49,275 nt of DNA from Caldimicrobium sp964493015. GTDB lineage: Bacteria; Desulfobacterota; Thermodesulfobacteria; Thermodesulfobacteriales; Thermodesulfobacteriaceae. The stretch spans positions 1-49,275 of the forward strand of contig CAZBLU010000008.1 of assembly GCA_964493015.1 (NCBI GenBank), in the 5' to 3' direction. The notes below the pieces were generated by a model. It was not told where the DNA came from. It saw only the letters and a program-made list of their open reading frames with translations, and ran no database searches. The position numbers and the translations under genes were made by a program. Positions 26,754 through 34,314 of the stretch are shown piece after piece (position 1 is the first letter of the stretch; every line of letters starts with the position of its first letter).

Positions 26754-26779
26754 TTATCTTGAAAATTATTTTATCACAA
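26751..26779 (-). promoter_or_regulatory. Promoter of the TtcA-family gene
   Basis: Read on the reverse strand, TTGTGA (26779-26774) and TAAAAT (26756-26751) are spaced by 17 bp, giving a leader of about 70 nt to the ATG at 26676. It shares bases with the forward promoter, so the two genes may compete for polymerase. Confidence 0.38.
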
Positions 26780-26801
26780 AATAAGAGGAGGGGTAAGGCC
26801 C

Positions 26802-27713
26802 ATGCCTAAAGATTATTACTCTATTCTTGGAGTTCCCCGCAACGCTACTCAGGAAGAGATTAAAAGGGCCTATAGAAAGCTTGCCATGCAATATCATCCT
26901 GACCGCAATAAGGGTAATAAAGAGGCTGAGGAAAAATTTAAAGAGATAAATGAGGCCTACGCTGTTTTATCTGATCCAGAAAAGAGAAAACTTTATGATC
27001 AATTTGGCTCAGCAGAATTTGAAAGAAGATATACTCAGGAAGACATTTTTAAAGATTTTGATTTTGAAAACATTTTCAGTGATCTTGGTATTGATCTCTC
27101 TTCCTTTTTTAGAAAAGGCAAAAGGGGAAGGAAAATATATACCTTTGATCTTGGAGATCTATTTGAGAATCTCTTTAGGACTACCTTTCAAGAGGAGCCC
27201 TACTCACCCTTTGGCGAAGTCTTTGAGACTTATCAAATTGAGGTGCCAATTACCTTAGAAGAAAGCATAAAGGGAGCTGAAAAAGAGGTCTTCATCCCAG
27301 GGACTTATGAGAGCATACGTGTAAAAATACCTGCAGGAGTTAAGGATGGACAGATCTTAAAACTCAAAAAGAAAAGTGGACAAAAGGTTAGAGAATATTA
27401 TTTAAAGATATCTATCCAGTTACCCAAAGGTGTTAGGATTGAAGATGGGAATCTCTATATGGAAAAAGAAGTCCCCTTGACTACGCTCTATTTGGGAGGA
27501 GAAATAGAAATAACTACCCCTGATGGCAGAAGAGTAAAGACTAAGGTCCCCAGTTTGACTAAACCTGGAGCCAAATTAAGACTAAAAGGTCTTGGGTTAA
27601 GTAATGGGACATCAAGGGGAGACCTCTTCGTGATTTTGCAACCCCTTATGCCTGGTAGGCTCACACCTGAGCAAAAAGATCTGCTTGAAAAATTAAAGGC
27701 CTTAGGATTATAA
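26802..27713 (+). CDS. cbpA: CbpA-type DnaJ co-chaperone
   Basis: This J-domain co-chaperone stimulates DnaK ATPase activity. The J domain occupies about residues 4-70 with HPD at 32-34. An acidic, Phe-rich middle follows, then two C-terminal substrate-binding beta domains (QIEVPITLEESIKGAEKEV, IQLPKGVRIEDGNLYMEKEVP, LRLKGLGLSNGTSRGDLFV). The four CxxCxGxG zinc repeats of DnaJ are absent, which makes it class B (CbpA-like). It has 303 residues. It is preceded by a strong Shine-Dalgarno sequence, and no dnaK or grpE lies nearby. Confidence 0.9.
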   Translation: MPKDYYSILGVPRNATQEEIKRAYRKLAMQYHPDRNKGNKEAEEKFKEINEAYAVLSDPEKRKLYDQFGSAEFERRYTQEDIFKDFDFENIFSDLGIDLSSFFRKGKRGRKIYTFDLGDLFENLFRTTFQEEPYSPFGEVFETYQIEVPITLEESIKGAEKEVFIPGTYESIRVKIPAGVKDGQILKLKKKSGQKVREYYLKISIQLPKGVRIEDGNLYMEKEVPLTTLYLGGEIEITTPDGRRVKTKVPSLTKPGAKLRLKGLGLSNGTSRGDLFVILQPLMPGRLTPEQKDLLEKLKALGL

Positions 27714-27719
27714 AAATTA

Positions 27720-27747
27720 TTGACCAAATCAAAATAATGATTACATT
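27720..27747 (+). promoter_or_regulatory. Possible promoter of hflX
   Basis: TTGACC (27720-27725) and TACATT (27742-27747) are spaced by 16 bp in the 66-bp gap after cbpA. A small palindrome, GTTTTA-GA-TAAAAC, lies between this and the TTG start of hflX. It could be an operator or RNA hairpin, or chance. Confidence 0.35.
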
Positions 27748-27779
27748 AAACACAAAAATTGTTTTAGATAAAACGAGAC

Positions 27780-29531
27780 TTGAGTAGAACTGTTTTTGGT
27801 CATCTTCAGGGGTTAAAACCCAGCGAATTAAAAAAATTAGAAAGATTATATCACAGAAAAGTCCCTCCTCAGGCCATTATTACCTCAGATCTTGCCTGGG
27901 AGATAGCAGAGCTTTCCCATCAACTGAATCGCCAGATTGGCCTTTTAATAAATCGCAAGGGAGAAATCGATTATGTCATAGTGGGAACCTTTAACAGAGT
28001 TGAGATTCCAGAGCTTAAAGGTTATAGAGATTACGCCTCTCGTCTAAAGGGGCTCAGACATATTCATACACATTTGGTAAAAAACGATAAGGGCTCAGGC
28101 CTTGACCAGGAGGATCTCCTTGATCTTGCCTTTCTGAGGTTAGATCTGGTGGGTGCTTTAGAGGTTAATGAAAAGGGAGAGCCAGGAAAAATTCATCTGG
28201 CCCACATCTTGCCACATAAAGACTTTTATCAGGCCACCTTTTCAGAAGGTGAAAATCAATTTTTTTACTTCTTGAAACCTCGTTATGTGTGGGATCTAAA
28301 GGAGAATTTTTTGGACCTAATCAAAAACTTAGAAGATGAATTTGAAAGGATTAAACCCTTTAAAGGAGTAAAGGAAGAGGAAGATAGAGCTATTCTTATT
28401 TTAGTTAAAGATCCTCAAACCCTTGATTGGGAAGAGCGTTTAGAGGAACTTAAAGAGCTTTCAAGAACGGCAGGAGTTACTGTAGTGGGTGAAGTTATTC
28501 AGAAAAGAACTGCTCTTGATCCAAAATATGTCATTGGTAAAGGGAAACTTCTGGAAGTAATGATTCTTGCCATGAGAACTAAGGCTAATCTCCTGATTTT
28601 TGACCGCGAACTCTCTCCTTCCCAAGTAAAGGCCCTGGCTGAAGCCACAGATCTTAGGGTCATAGATCGTACTCAACTCATTCTTGATATCTTTGCCCAG
28701 AGGGCTAAATCCAAAGAGGGTAAAATCCAGGTTGAGATGGCTCAACTGCGCTATGCCTTACCCAGGCTTAGAGTCAAAGATGACGCCTTTTCCCGTCTCA
28801 CAGGTGGCATAGGTGGAAGAGGACCTGGTGAAACCAAACTGGAAATCGATAGAAGACGGATTAAAGATAAATTAGCTAAACTGGAAAAAGAGTTAGAAAA
28901 AATCTCTGCTGAAAGAGAGCTGCGTAGATCGAGAAGAAAAAAGTTAAACTACAAAGTTGTGGCCCTTATAGGCTACACCAATGCTGGTAAGACCACCCTT
29001 CTCAATCAGCTTTCCAAATCATCCTATCTTGCCGAAGACAAACTCTTTGCCACTCTTGATCCTGTTACTAAGGCAGTAAAAACCAAGAATGGACATATCT
29101 TCTTGCTCACAGATACAGTTGGTTTTATCAGGGATCTTCCCAAAGAACTCAAAAAGGCCTTCAAAGCAACTCTGGAAGAACTATATAATGCTGACCTTCT
29201 TTTACACTTAGTAGATATTAGTCATCATGATTGGGAAAACCATATCTCCTCTGTAGAAAAAATCCTTGAAGAAATGGAGCTTCTAAATGTTCCAAGAATT
29301 ATAGTTTTTAATAAAATAGATCTCTTAGAGAAAGATGGGAACCTTTCACCGAATTACCTGAATAATATCCTAAAAAAATATCAAGGCATAGCTATTTCAG
29401 CTAAGAGGAAAGACAATTTAGAGAATCTCCTTTCCCTTATTGAGCACCTTCTTTTTCCCGAGGTAAAGGAGCCCTTTTCCTTGGAGGCCAAAAATCACTC
29501 CACAACTCTTCAAGGGCATATAGGCTTCTAA
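27780..29531 (+). CDS. hflX: Ribosome-splitting GTPase HflX (long form)
   Basis: HflX is a GTPase that splits stalled or stress-hibernating 70S ribosomes. The HflX core begins near residue 190: nucleotide-binding-like N-domain, glycine-rich GGIGGRGPGETKLEIDRRRI, then G1 GYTNAGKT (398-405), G3 DTVGFI and G4 NKID. At 583 residues it is about 150 longer than E. coli HflX. The extra N-terminal domain (HIHTHLV, EDLLDLAFLRLDLVGALEV) is also seen in HflX of several other phyla. The TTG start at 27780 is poorly preceded (CGAG only). The last 95 bp lie antisense to the end of rsfS. Confidence 0.93.
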   Translation: MSRTVFGHLQGLKPSELKKLERLYHRKVPPQAIITSDLAWEIAELSHQLNRQIGLLINRKGEIDYVIVGTFNRVEIPELKGYRDYASRLKGLRHIHTHLVKNDKGSGLDQEDLLDLAFLRLDLVGALEVNEKGEPGKIHLAHILPHKDFYQATFSEGENQFFYFLKPRYVWDLKENFLDLIKNLEDEFERIKPFKGVKEEEDRAILILVKDPQTLDWEERLEELKELSRTAGVTVVGEVIQKRTALDPKYVIGKGKLLEVMILAMRTKANLLIFDRELSPSQVKALAEATDLRVIDRTQLILDIFAQRAKSKEGKIQVEMAQLRYALPRLRVKDDAFSRLTGGIGGRGPGETKLEIDRRRIKDKLAKLEKELEKISAERELRRSRRKKLNYKVVALIGYTNAGKTTLLNQLSKSSYLAEDKLFATLDPVTKAVKTKNGHIFLLTDTVGFIRDLPKELKKAFKATLEELYNADLLLHLVDISHHDWENHISSVEKILEEMELLNVPRIIVFNKIDLLEKDGNLSPNYLNNILKKYQGIAISAKRKDNLENLLSLIEHLLFPEVKEPFSLEAKNHSTTLQGHIGF

Positions 29532-29805
29532 TGGGCTCAAAAAAAATATGCACTAAAATAGTATCATAGTCAAGGACAATCCAGTTCCCCGTTTCCCATC
29601 CCTCTACAGAGAGGGGTCTTATATTTTTCTTCTCTAACTCAGTAATCAGATAATCTGAAATGCCCTGAGCATGTTTAGTTGAATGGGCACTACAAATAAT
29701 AAAAAAATCAGTGTAATCCACCTTTGACCTTACATCAAGAACGACAATCTCTTCTGCCTTTTTATCTTCTAAAAGCTTTACAATTTCCTCTACTTTTTCC
29801 GTCAT
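29437..29805 (-). CDS. rsfS: Ribosomal silencing factor RsfS
   Basis: RsfS binds ribosomal protein uL14 and blocks subunit joining under starvation. The family core is VEEIVKLLEDKKAEEIVVLDV, cut by SKVDYTDFFIICSAHSTKHAQGI and ending VHIFFEPIRSLYALEELWSD, where the usual domain finishes. A basic/proline-rich tail of about 15 residues follows and is encoded antisense to hflX. The start is ATG 29805, one base past the stop of the DUF6485 gene; a longer in-frame extension to 29964 overlaps that gene and is rejected. The product is 122 residues. Confidence 0.9.
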   Translation of the reverse strand: MTEKVEEIVKLLEDKKAEEIVVLDVRSKVDYTDFFIICSAHSTKHAQGISDYLITELEKKNIRPLSVEGWETGNWIVLDYDTILVHIFFEPIRSLYALEELWSDFWPPRKRAPLPREKEGAQ

Positions 29806-29806
29806 C

Positions 29807-30010
29807 TTACACTTTTCCTTCTCTGACCAGTCTGGCAAAGTGTTCAAAACTTCGGTCATAGGTAGCCTCTGCCTCTGGAGGGAAGGCACAGGCTGGAAGT
29901 TGACGCATCCTGAGATGATAATGTAAACATTCACAACAGATGCCTTTCTTAGAACAAGGGTCATAACTACAATTACATCTCTTTAGATTTCTCTCCCTCT
30001 TACACTCCAT
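29807..30010 (-). CDS. DUF6485-family cysteine-rich small protein
   Basis: This 67-residue protein with eight cysteines (3, 12, 14, 19, 25, 26, 28, 41) is arranged as CNC, C, CCEC and C, which looks like a zinc or Fe-S binding fold. The tail motifs LPACAFPPEAE and TYDRSFEHF match what I know of the DUF6485 family. The function is unknown. It lies 10 bp after glmS and one base before rsfS in the same direction, so it is transcribed with them. Confidence 0.8.
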   Translation of the reverse strand: MECKRERNLKRCNCSYDPCSKKGICCECLHYHLRMRQLPACAFPPEAEATYDRSFEHFARLVREGKV

Positions 30011-30020
30011 AGATCTCCTC

Positions 30021-31862
30021 CTATTCTACAGTGACACTTTTAGCTAAATTTCTTGGTTTATCTACATCACAGCCCCTTAATACTGCTATTTCATAAGCAA
30101 GTAGTTGTAAGGGGATCACATAAAATATAGGTAAAAGCTCATAACTGGTCAAGGGAAGCTCTATAAGGTCTTCAGTAAGAGCTCTAAATTCCCAAGAATT
30201 TTCCGTAGTTATGGCAATAATAGGACCTCTTCGAGATCTAATCTCCTCCGCATTAGACAAGGTCTTTTCGTAGACTAAACCAAGCTCCTTAGCTGCAAGA
30301 ATCACTGTAGGCACACTCTCTTCTATCAAAGCAATGGGACCATGCTTCATCTCCCCAGCTGCATAACCCTCAGCATGAATATAAGCAATCTCTTTAAGCT
30401 TCAATGCCCCTTCCAGGGCCAATGGATATAAGATATTCCTACCCAAATATAGGAAATCCTTTGCTTGATACCATTTTTTAGCCACATCTTTTATCTTATG
30501 ATGAGTATCCTCAAGAACCTTCCTCAAGCTATAGGGCAAGTTAATGAGTCTCTCTATTAGGCTTCTCTCTATTTCTCTCCCTTGAAGTTTGCTCAAATAA
30601 AGGCTTAGAAGCACCAATATTAAAACCTGCGTGCTAAAGGCCTTAGTTGAGGCCACACTAATTTCAGGACCTGCCTGGGTATAGAGAACAAAATCACTCT
30701 CACGGGTCATAGTGCTTCCCAGCACATTACATATGGAGAGGACTTTAGCTCCCCTTTGCTTAGCCAATCTCAAACTGGCCAAAGTATCTGCCGTTTCTCC
30801 TGATTGAGAAATAGCGATAAAGAGCGTCTTTTCATTTATAAGAGGCTCTCTATATCTAAACTCAGAACCTAAATCAACCTCTATAGGAAGCCTGACTGAA
30901 CGCTCTAAAAGACATTTCCCCACAAGACAGGCATGATAAGAGGTTCCACAGGCTACCAAGTAAATACGATCTATATCCTTTAGCCAATCCCAAGTTAATC
31001 CTTCAAAAGAGAAATCTACCTCTCCTACCTCAAGATTAACTCTACCAAGAAGGGTATTTTGTAAGGCCTCAGGCTGTTCGTAGATCTCTTTGAGCATAAA
31101 ATGGGGAAAACCCCCTTTTTCTGCCTGAGTAAGATCCCAGTGAATCTCTTTGACTTCAAAGTCCCTTTTACAACCCTCAAAATCAAAGATTTCAATTTTC
31201 CCTGGGGTGAGAAGGGCAATCTCTCCATCTCTAAGAAAAACCATCCTTTTTGTAAAAGGTAAAAGGGCTGGGATATCAGAGGCTAAAAAAAGCTCCTCTT
31301 CACCTACCCCAAGGATTAGAGGACTTTGATAGCGAGCCACTAAAATTTTATCTGGCTCATCAGCAGAAATTAATGCCAGGGCAAAGGCTCCTTGCAATTC
31401 TTTAATGGCCTTAAGAAAGGCCTCCATAAGAGGATATCCCTCATTTCGATAATCCTCTATCAGATGGACAATTACCTCTGTATCGGTAGCTGAATGAAAG
31501 CGATGCCCCTTAGAGAGTAATTTGCTCTTAAGGGTGTAATAATTTTCAATAATACCATTATGTACTAAAGCTAAGCGACCTTCACAATCAAAGTGAGGGT
31601 GAGCATTTTCCTCAGAGGGCTCACCATGGGTCGCCCAGCGAGTATGCCCAAGCCCAGGCGCCTTCACCCTGCTCAAATCCCTTGAAAATATCCTTTCCTC
31701 CAAATCATAGACCCTTCCTTTCACCTTACAAATTTCAAGCCCCTTTTCCCCCAAGAATACTACCCCTGCCGAGTCATACCCGCGGTATTCAAGTCTCCTC
31801 AACCCCTCGAGTAATACAGGTAAAAGAGGGCGTCTACCAATGTAGCCTACGATTCCGCACAT
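30021..31862 (-). CDS. glmS: Glucosamine-6-phosphate synthase GlmS (isomerizing)
   Basis: GlmS makes glucosamine-6-phosphate from fructose-6-phosphate and glutamine. ATG 31862 gives MCGIVGYIG with the catalytic cysteine exposed after Met removal; an in-frame start 48 bp upstream would bury it and is rejected. The glutaminase motifs LEYRGYDSAG and GHTRWATHGEPSEENAHPH precede two SIS domains (ACGTSYHA, SQSGETADTLA, STKAFSTQ). The end is KPRNLAKSVTVE. It has 613 residues. Its start overlaps the HNH gene by 16 bp, so no upstream glmS ribozyme can fit. Together with GlmM and RapZ elsewhere in the window it covers UDP-GlcNAc precursor supply. Confidence 0.97.
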   Translation of the reverse strand: MCGIVGYIGRRPLLPVLLEGLRRLEYRGYDSAGVVFLGEKGLEICKVKGRVYDLEERIFSRDLSRVKAPGLGHTRWATHGEPSEENAHPHFDCEGRLALVHNGIIENYYTLKSKLLSKGHRFHSATDTEVIVHLIEDYRNEGYPLMEAFLKAIKELQGAFALALISADEPDKILVARYQSPLILGVGEEELFLASDIPALLPFTKRMVFLRDGEIALLTPGKIEIFDFEGCKRDFEVKEIHWDLTQAEKGGFPHFMLKEIYEQPEALQNTLLGRVNLEVGEVDFSFEGLTWDWLKDIDRIYLVACGTSYHACLVGKCLLERSVRLPIEVDLGSEFRYREPLINEKTLFIAISQSGETADTLASLRLAKQRGAKVLSICNVLGSTMTRESDFVLYTQAGPEISVASTKAFSTQVLILVLLSLYLSKLQGREIERSLIERLINLPYSLRKVLEDTHHKIKDVAKKWYQAKDFLYLGRNILYPLALEGALKLKEIAYIHAEGYAAGEMKHGPIALIEESVPTVILAAKELGLVYEKTLSNAEEIRSRRGPIIAITTENSWEFRALTEDLIELPLTSYELLPIFYVIPLQLLAYEIAVLRGCDVDKPRNLAKSVTVE

Positions 31863-32170
31863 GAGGTAGCCTCTCCTTTTAATCTCTTTATATACTCCTC
31901 CCATTCCCAAGGGGTAAAATACTTCTTTTTGGTGTTACACTCTTTACAGGCTGGCACTATGTTTTCTCTACTTGAGGTTCCGCCTTGGCTTAAAGGAATC
32001 CTGTGATCCATAGTTAGTTCCTCAGGAGGCACTCTTTTACCACAGTAATAACAAATCCCCCGCTCAACCTTCCTCCTCCACCAACGAGTTTTTTTAAGTG
32101 CTCTGGCCTTGGCCTTTTCTCTCTTAATGTGCTCTTCCAGGGAAGTTAAAAGCACCTTTTTGTTGAACAC
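31847..32170 (-). CDS. Small HNH endonuclease-like protein
   Basis: This 107-residue protein has a basic, helical N-terminal half (REKAKARALKKTRWWRRK) and a C-terminal HNH module: CYYCGKRVP, MDHRIPLSQGG, SRENIVPACKECNTKK. Both CxxC pairs and the His/Asn residues of the nuclease site are intact. It is a stand-alone HNH protein without methylase, intron or phage partners. It is wedged between cmk (25-bp overlap, GTG start at 32170) and glmS (16-bp overlap), so it is part of this housekeeping transcript. The natural substrate is unknown, and a repair or RNA-related role is as likely as restriction. Confidence 0.78.
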   Translation of the reverse strand: MFNKKVLLTSLEEHIKREKAKARALKKTRWWRRKVERGICYYCGKRVPPEELTMDHRIPLSQGGTSSRENIVPACKECNTKKKYFTPWEWEEYIKRLKGEATSCAES

Positions 32171-32829
32171 TCCCTTTCCCCTATAAGTGATTCTATTTTA
32201 CTAACAACTTCATCCACGGTAAGATTAGTAGTATCAATCTCTATTGCCCCTACAGGCTTTTTAAGAGGCGCAACCTCTCTTTCACTATCCAAGGTATCTC
32301 TTTGCCGAAGATTATGCACTACCTCCTCAAAGTCTCTGTCTTGTACATCCTTAAAACGCCTTTTGGCCCTCACCTCAAGGTCTGCGGTCAGATAAATTTT
32401 TAATCCTGCCTGAGGAAAAACTACGGTCCCCATGTCTCTCCCCTCAGTAATCAAGCTCCGATTAGAGGAGAGTTTCCTAAGCAAGCTCCCTACTTTTCCC
32501 CTCACAAGTGGATGAGCTGAAACCTCAGAAACCTTAGCCTCTACCTCACGAGACCTAAGCTCCGTTCTTAACTCTCTCCCATGAAAATATAACTTAGTCC
32601 CCTCTGGTTCTAAAATAACCTCAAGAGACGAGAAAAGGCAATCTATAAAACTCTCTAATTCAGTTTCCTCTTTAAAAGAACCAAGATCTCTATTGTTCTC
32701 TAATAAAGCCCAGGTAATAAATCTGTAAAAGGCCCCTGATTCCAATAGGGGGATCTGTAATTTTTTAGCTAAGGCTCGTGCAACTGTTGTTTTGCCTGAA
32801 CCAGCAGGACCGTCTATGGTGATAATCAT
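32146..32829 (-). CDS. cmk: Cytidylate kinase
   Basis: Cmk phosphorylates CMP and dCMP with ATP. Walker A GPAGSGKT (7-14) is followed by the CMP-binding insert, GRDMGTVVFPQAGLKIYLTAD, and a lid with REVAPLKKPVGAIEIDTTNLTVDEV. The product has 227 residues and normal domain order. The ATG at 32829 lies 9 bp after the small metal-binding gene. The C-terminal codons overlap the HNH gene. Confidence 0.94.
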   Translation of the reverse strand: MIITIDGPAGSGKTTVARALAKKLQIPLLESGAFYRFITWALLENNRDLGSFKEETELESFIDCLFSSLEVILEPEGTKLYFHGRELRTELRSREVEAKVSEVSAHPLVRGKVGSLLRKLSSNRSLITEGRDMGTVVFPQAGLKIYLTADLEVRAKRRFKDVQDRDFEEVVHNLRQRDTLDSEREVAPLKKPVGAIEIDTTNLTVDEVVSKIESLIGERECSTKRCF

Positions 32830-32838
32830 CTCCCCTCT

Positions 32839-33045
32839 TTACACTTCCACTTGATATCCATACAACTCAATATTAGCTTTAATCTCATCAAGAGATAGAG
32901 ATTCCTCTTTTTCAAAAACCACCTTCCCTGTAGCCAAGTCTATCTCCACATTTTTTGCCTTTCCCGTACTGAGGATAGCCCTCTCTACCCGTCTCACACA
33001 GTGTTCACAGGTCATCCCTTTTATCTTAATCTCAACCCTTTCCAT
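32839..33045 (-). CDS. Heavy-metal-associated (HMA) domain protein, CopZ-like
   Basis: This 68-residue HMA domain has the metal-binding GMTCEHC motif (C13, C16) and the standard beta-alpha-beta-beta-alpha-beta layout ending YGYQVEV. Such proteins shuttle Cu(I) or other soft metals. There is no copper ATPase or regulator nearby, so the partner is not visible. It sits between a methyltransferase gene and cmk with about 10-bp gaps. Confidence 0.87.
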   Translation of the reverse strand: MERVEIKIKGMTCEHCVRRVERAILSTGKAKNVEIDLATGKVVFEKEESLSLDEIKANIELYGYQVEV

Positions 33046-33057
33046 AAATGCCCTCCA

Positions 33058-33918
33058 TTATACTTTCAAGAAAATAGCCCCGATTCTTACCTCTGAGGTG
33101 TTTTCTATGAAACCCTCTTTAGCTTTATCCTCTAAAAATTGCTTGATTAACTTTTCTTTTCTTGGACCAATAGTGTAACCTTTGGCTAAGAGTCTAAATT
33201 TAAGTCTTTCCCAAAATTTTTCTACCTTTGCCCTTCTTTTCAAAAAACCTTGATAGAATTTTACATCCCCAGGTTTTCCCAAGGTATAAAGGTAATTAAA
33301 GAGCAAAAAAAGTCCAGGATGTTTCTCCTCTTTAATTTTTTTAAAAAATCTCTTTTCAATCTCCTCCATTAAAAAATTTTTGCGTAACCCTGCCCATTGC
33401 ACAGCTATAAAATACTTCTTTGTATACTGAAGTATCCTTTTGACCTCTTTTAGATCTCTGAGTATAGGGGTCATGGAAACTAAAACGGTATCAAAGGCTT
33501 GAGGAGGCTCATACTTCCTCCAATCAGCTTCAATTATAGTTATATTATTTAGACCAAGGGATTGAACCTTTCTTCTTAAAACCTCAAGCATTTGAGGAGA
33601 AATATCTAAGGCAAATACCTGAGATACCTTAGGGGCAACTTTGATAGTATAGGAACCAGTGCCACAGCAGAGATCAAAAAAGGTATACTCTCTCTCGAGA
33701 GCTCCTCGTTTCTCCATCTCTTGAAGAATGTCACTCTGCAGTTCCTGATAAAAAGGGTTTTCTTCCAGATCATCATATTCTTCAGCAATAATATTCCAAA
33801 AATCGCTCCTTAAATAGGCCTCATTACCTTTCTTCTTAGTCTCTGCAATTACTTCCCAAAAGAAAGGATTAAGCAGTTTACGCAAGAATGCTTCTTTTCT
33901 CTTTTGGTTGAATCTCAT
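33058..33918 (-). CDS. Class I SAM-dependent methyltransferase
   Basis: This 286-residue protein has the seven-strand methyltransferase core. Motif I is FFDLCCGTGSYTIKVAP, motif II VFALDISPQMLEVLRRK, motif III NITIIEADWRKYEP, and motif IV-like VLVSMTPILRD. The N-terminal about 60 residues are helical. The substrate is not evident; neighbours cmk and nusB do not help. The ATG lies 41 bp inside the end of nusB, an unusually long overlap, so the true start could be somewhat downstream, although no alternative ATG precedes the core. Confidence 0.8.
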   Translation of the reverse strand: MRFNQKRKEAFLRKLLNPFFWEVIAETKKKGNEAYLRSDFWNIIAEEYDDLEENPFYQELQSDILQEMEKRGALEREYTFFDLCCGTGSYTIKVAPKVSQVFALDISPQMLEVLRRKVQSLGLNNITIIEADWRKYEPPQAFDTVLVSMTPILRDLKEVKRILQYTKKYFIAVQWAGLRKNFLMEEIEKRFFKKIKEEKHPGLFLLFNYLYTLGKPGDVKFYQGFLKRRAKVEKFWERLKFRLLAKGYTIGPRKEKLIKQFLEDKAKEGFIENTSEVRIGAIFLKV

Positions 33919-34312
33919 TTTTATATATCTTGTCTAAAACTCCATTTACAAAGCCAGGAGATTCATCAGTCCCATAAATCTTAGCTAATTCTATCGCCTC
34001 ATTAATACTTACAACAGGAGGTATATCTGGCCTGTATAGAAATTCATAAATGGCAATTCTTAAGATGTTTTTATCAGTAAGGTTTAACCTCTCTAAAGGC
34101 CATGTAGGCGTATATTTTTGGATGAGGTTATCAAGTTCCTCCTTATGGGTAATTACACCCTTCACCAATTCCTGACCAAAGAGAAAGGCATTCTCATTCT
34201 CAATGTTAAGATATTTATGATAACCCTCAAGAGCTTTTTCCCAATCTGTATTGGTTACCTCTATTTGATAGAGTACCTGTAAGGCAATCTCCCTACCCTT
34301 TCTTCTGGTCAT
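33878..34312 (-). CDS. nusB: Transcription antitermination protein NusB
   Basis: NusB is an antitermination factor for rRNA operons and partner of NusE (S10). The helical family signatures are present: RKGREIALQVLYQIEVT at the start, LNLTDKNILRIAIYEFLY and VSINEAIELAKIYGTDESPGFVNGVLD near the end. Its 144 residues are normal. It begins 2 bp after the divergent gap gene stops, and its 3' end overlaps the methyltransferase gene by 41 bp. Confidence 0.95.
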   Translation of the reverse strand: MTRRKGREIALQVLYQIEVTNTDWEKALEGYHKYLNIENENAFLFGQELVKGVITHKEELDNLIQKYTPTWPLERLNLTDKNILRIAIYEFLYRPDIPPVVSINEAIELAKIYGTDESPGFVNGVLDKIYKNEIQPKEKRSILA

Positions 34313-34314
34313 AA

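Noticed and set aside
29806..29964. 53-residue N-terminal extension of rsfS
   Set aside because: It overlaps the well-conserved DUF6485 gene in another frame. RsfS proteins begin near MTEKVEEIV.
31863..31910. 16-residue N-terminal extension of GlmS
   Set aside because: GlmS needs Cys as residue 2 after Met for glutamine hydrolysis, so the start must be at 31862.
31863..32170. glmS ribozyme upstream of glmS
   Set aside because: The upstream DNA is fully coding (the HNH gene overlaps the glmS start) and no ribozyme-like core was seen.
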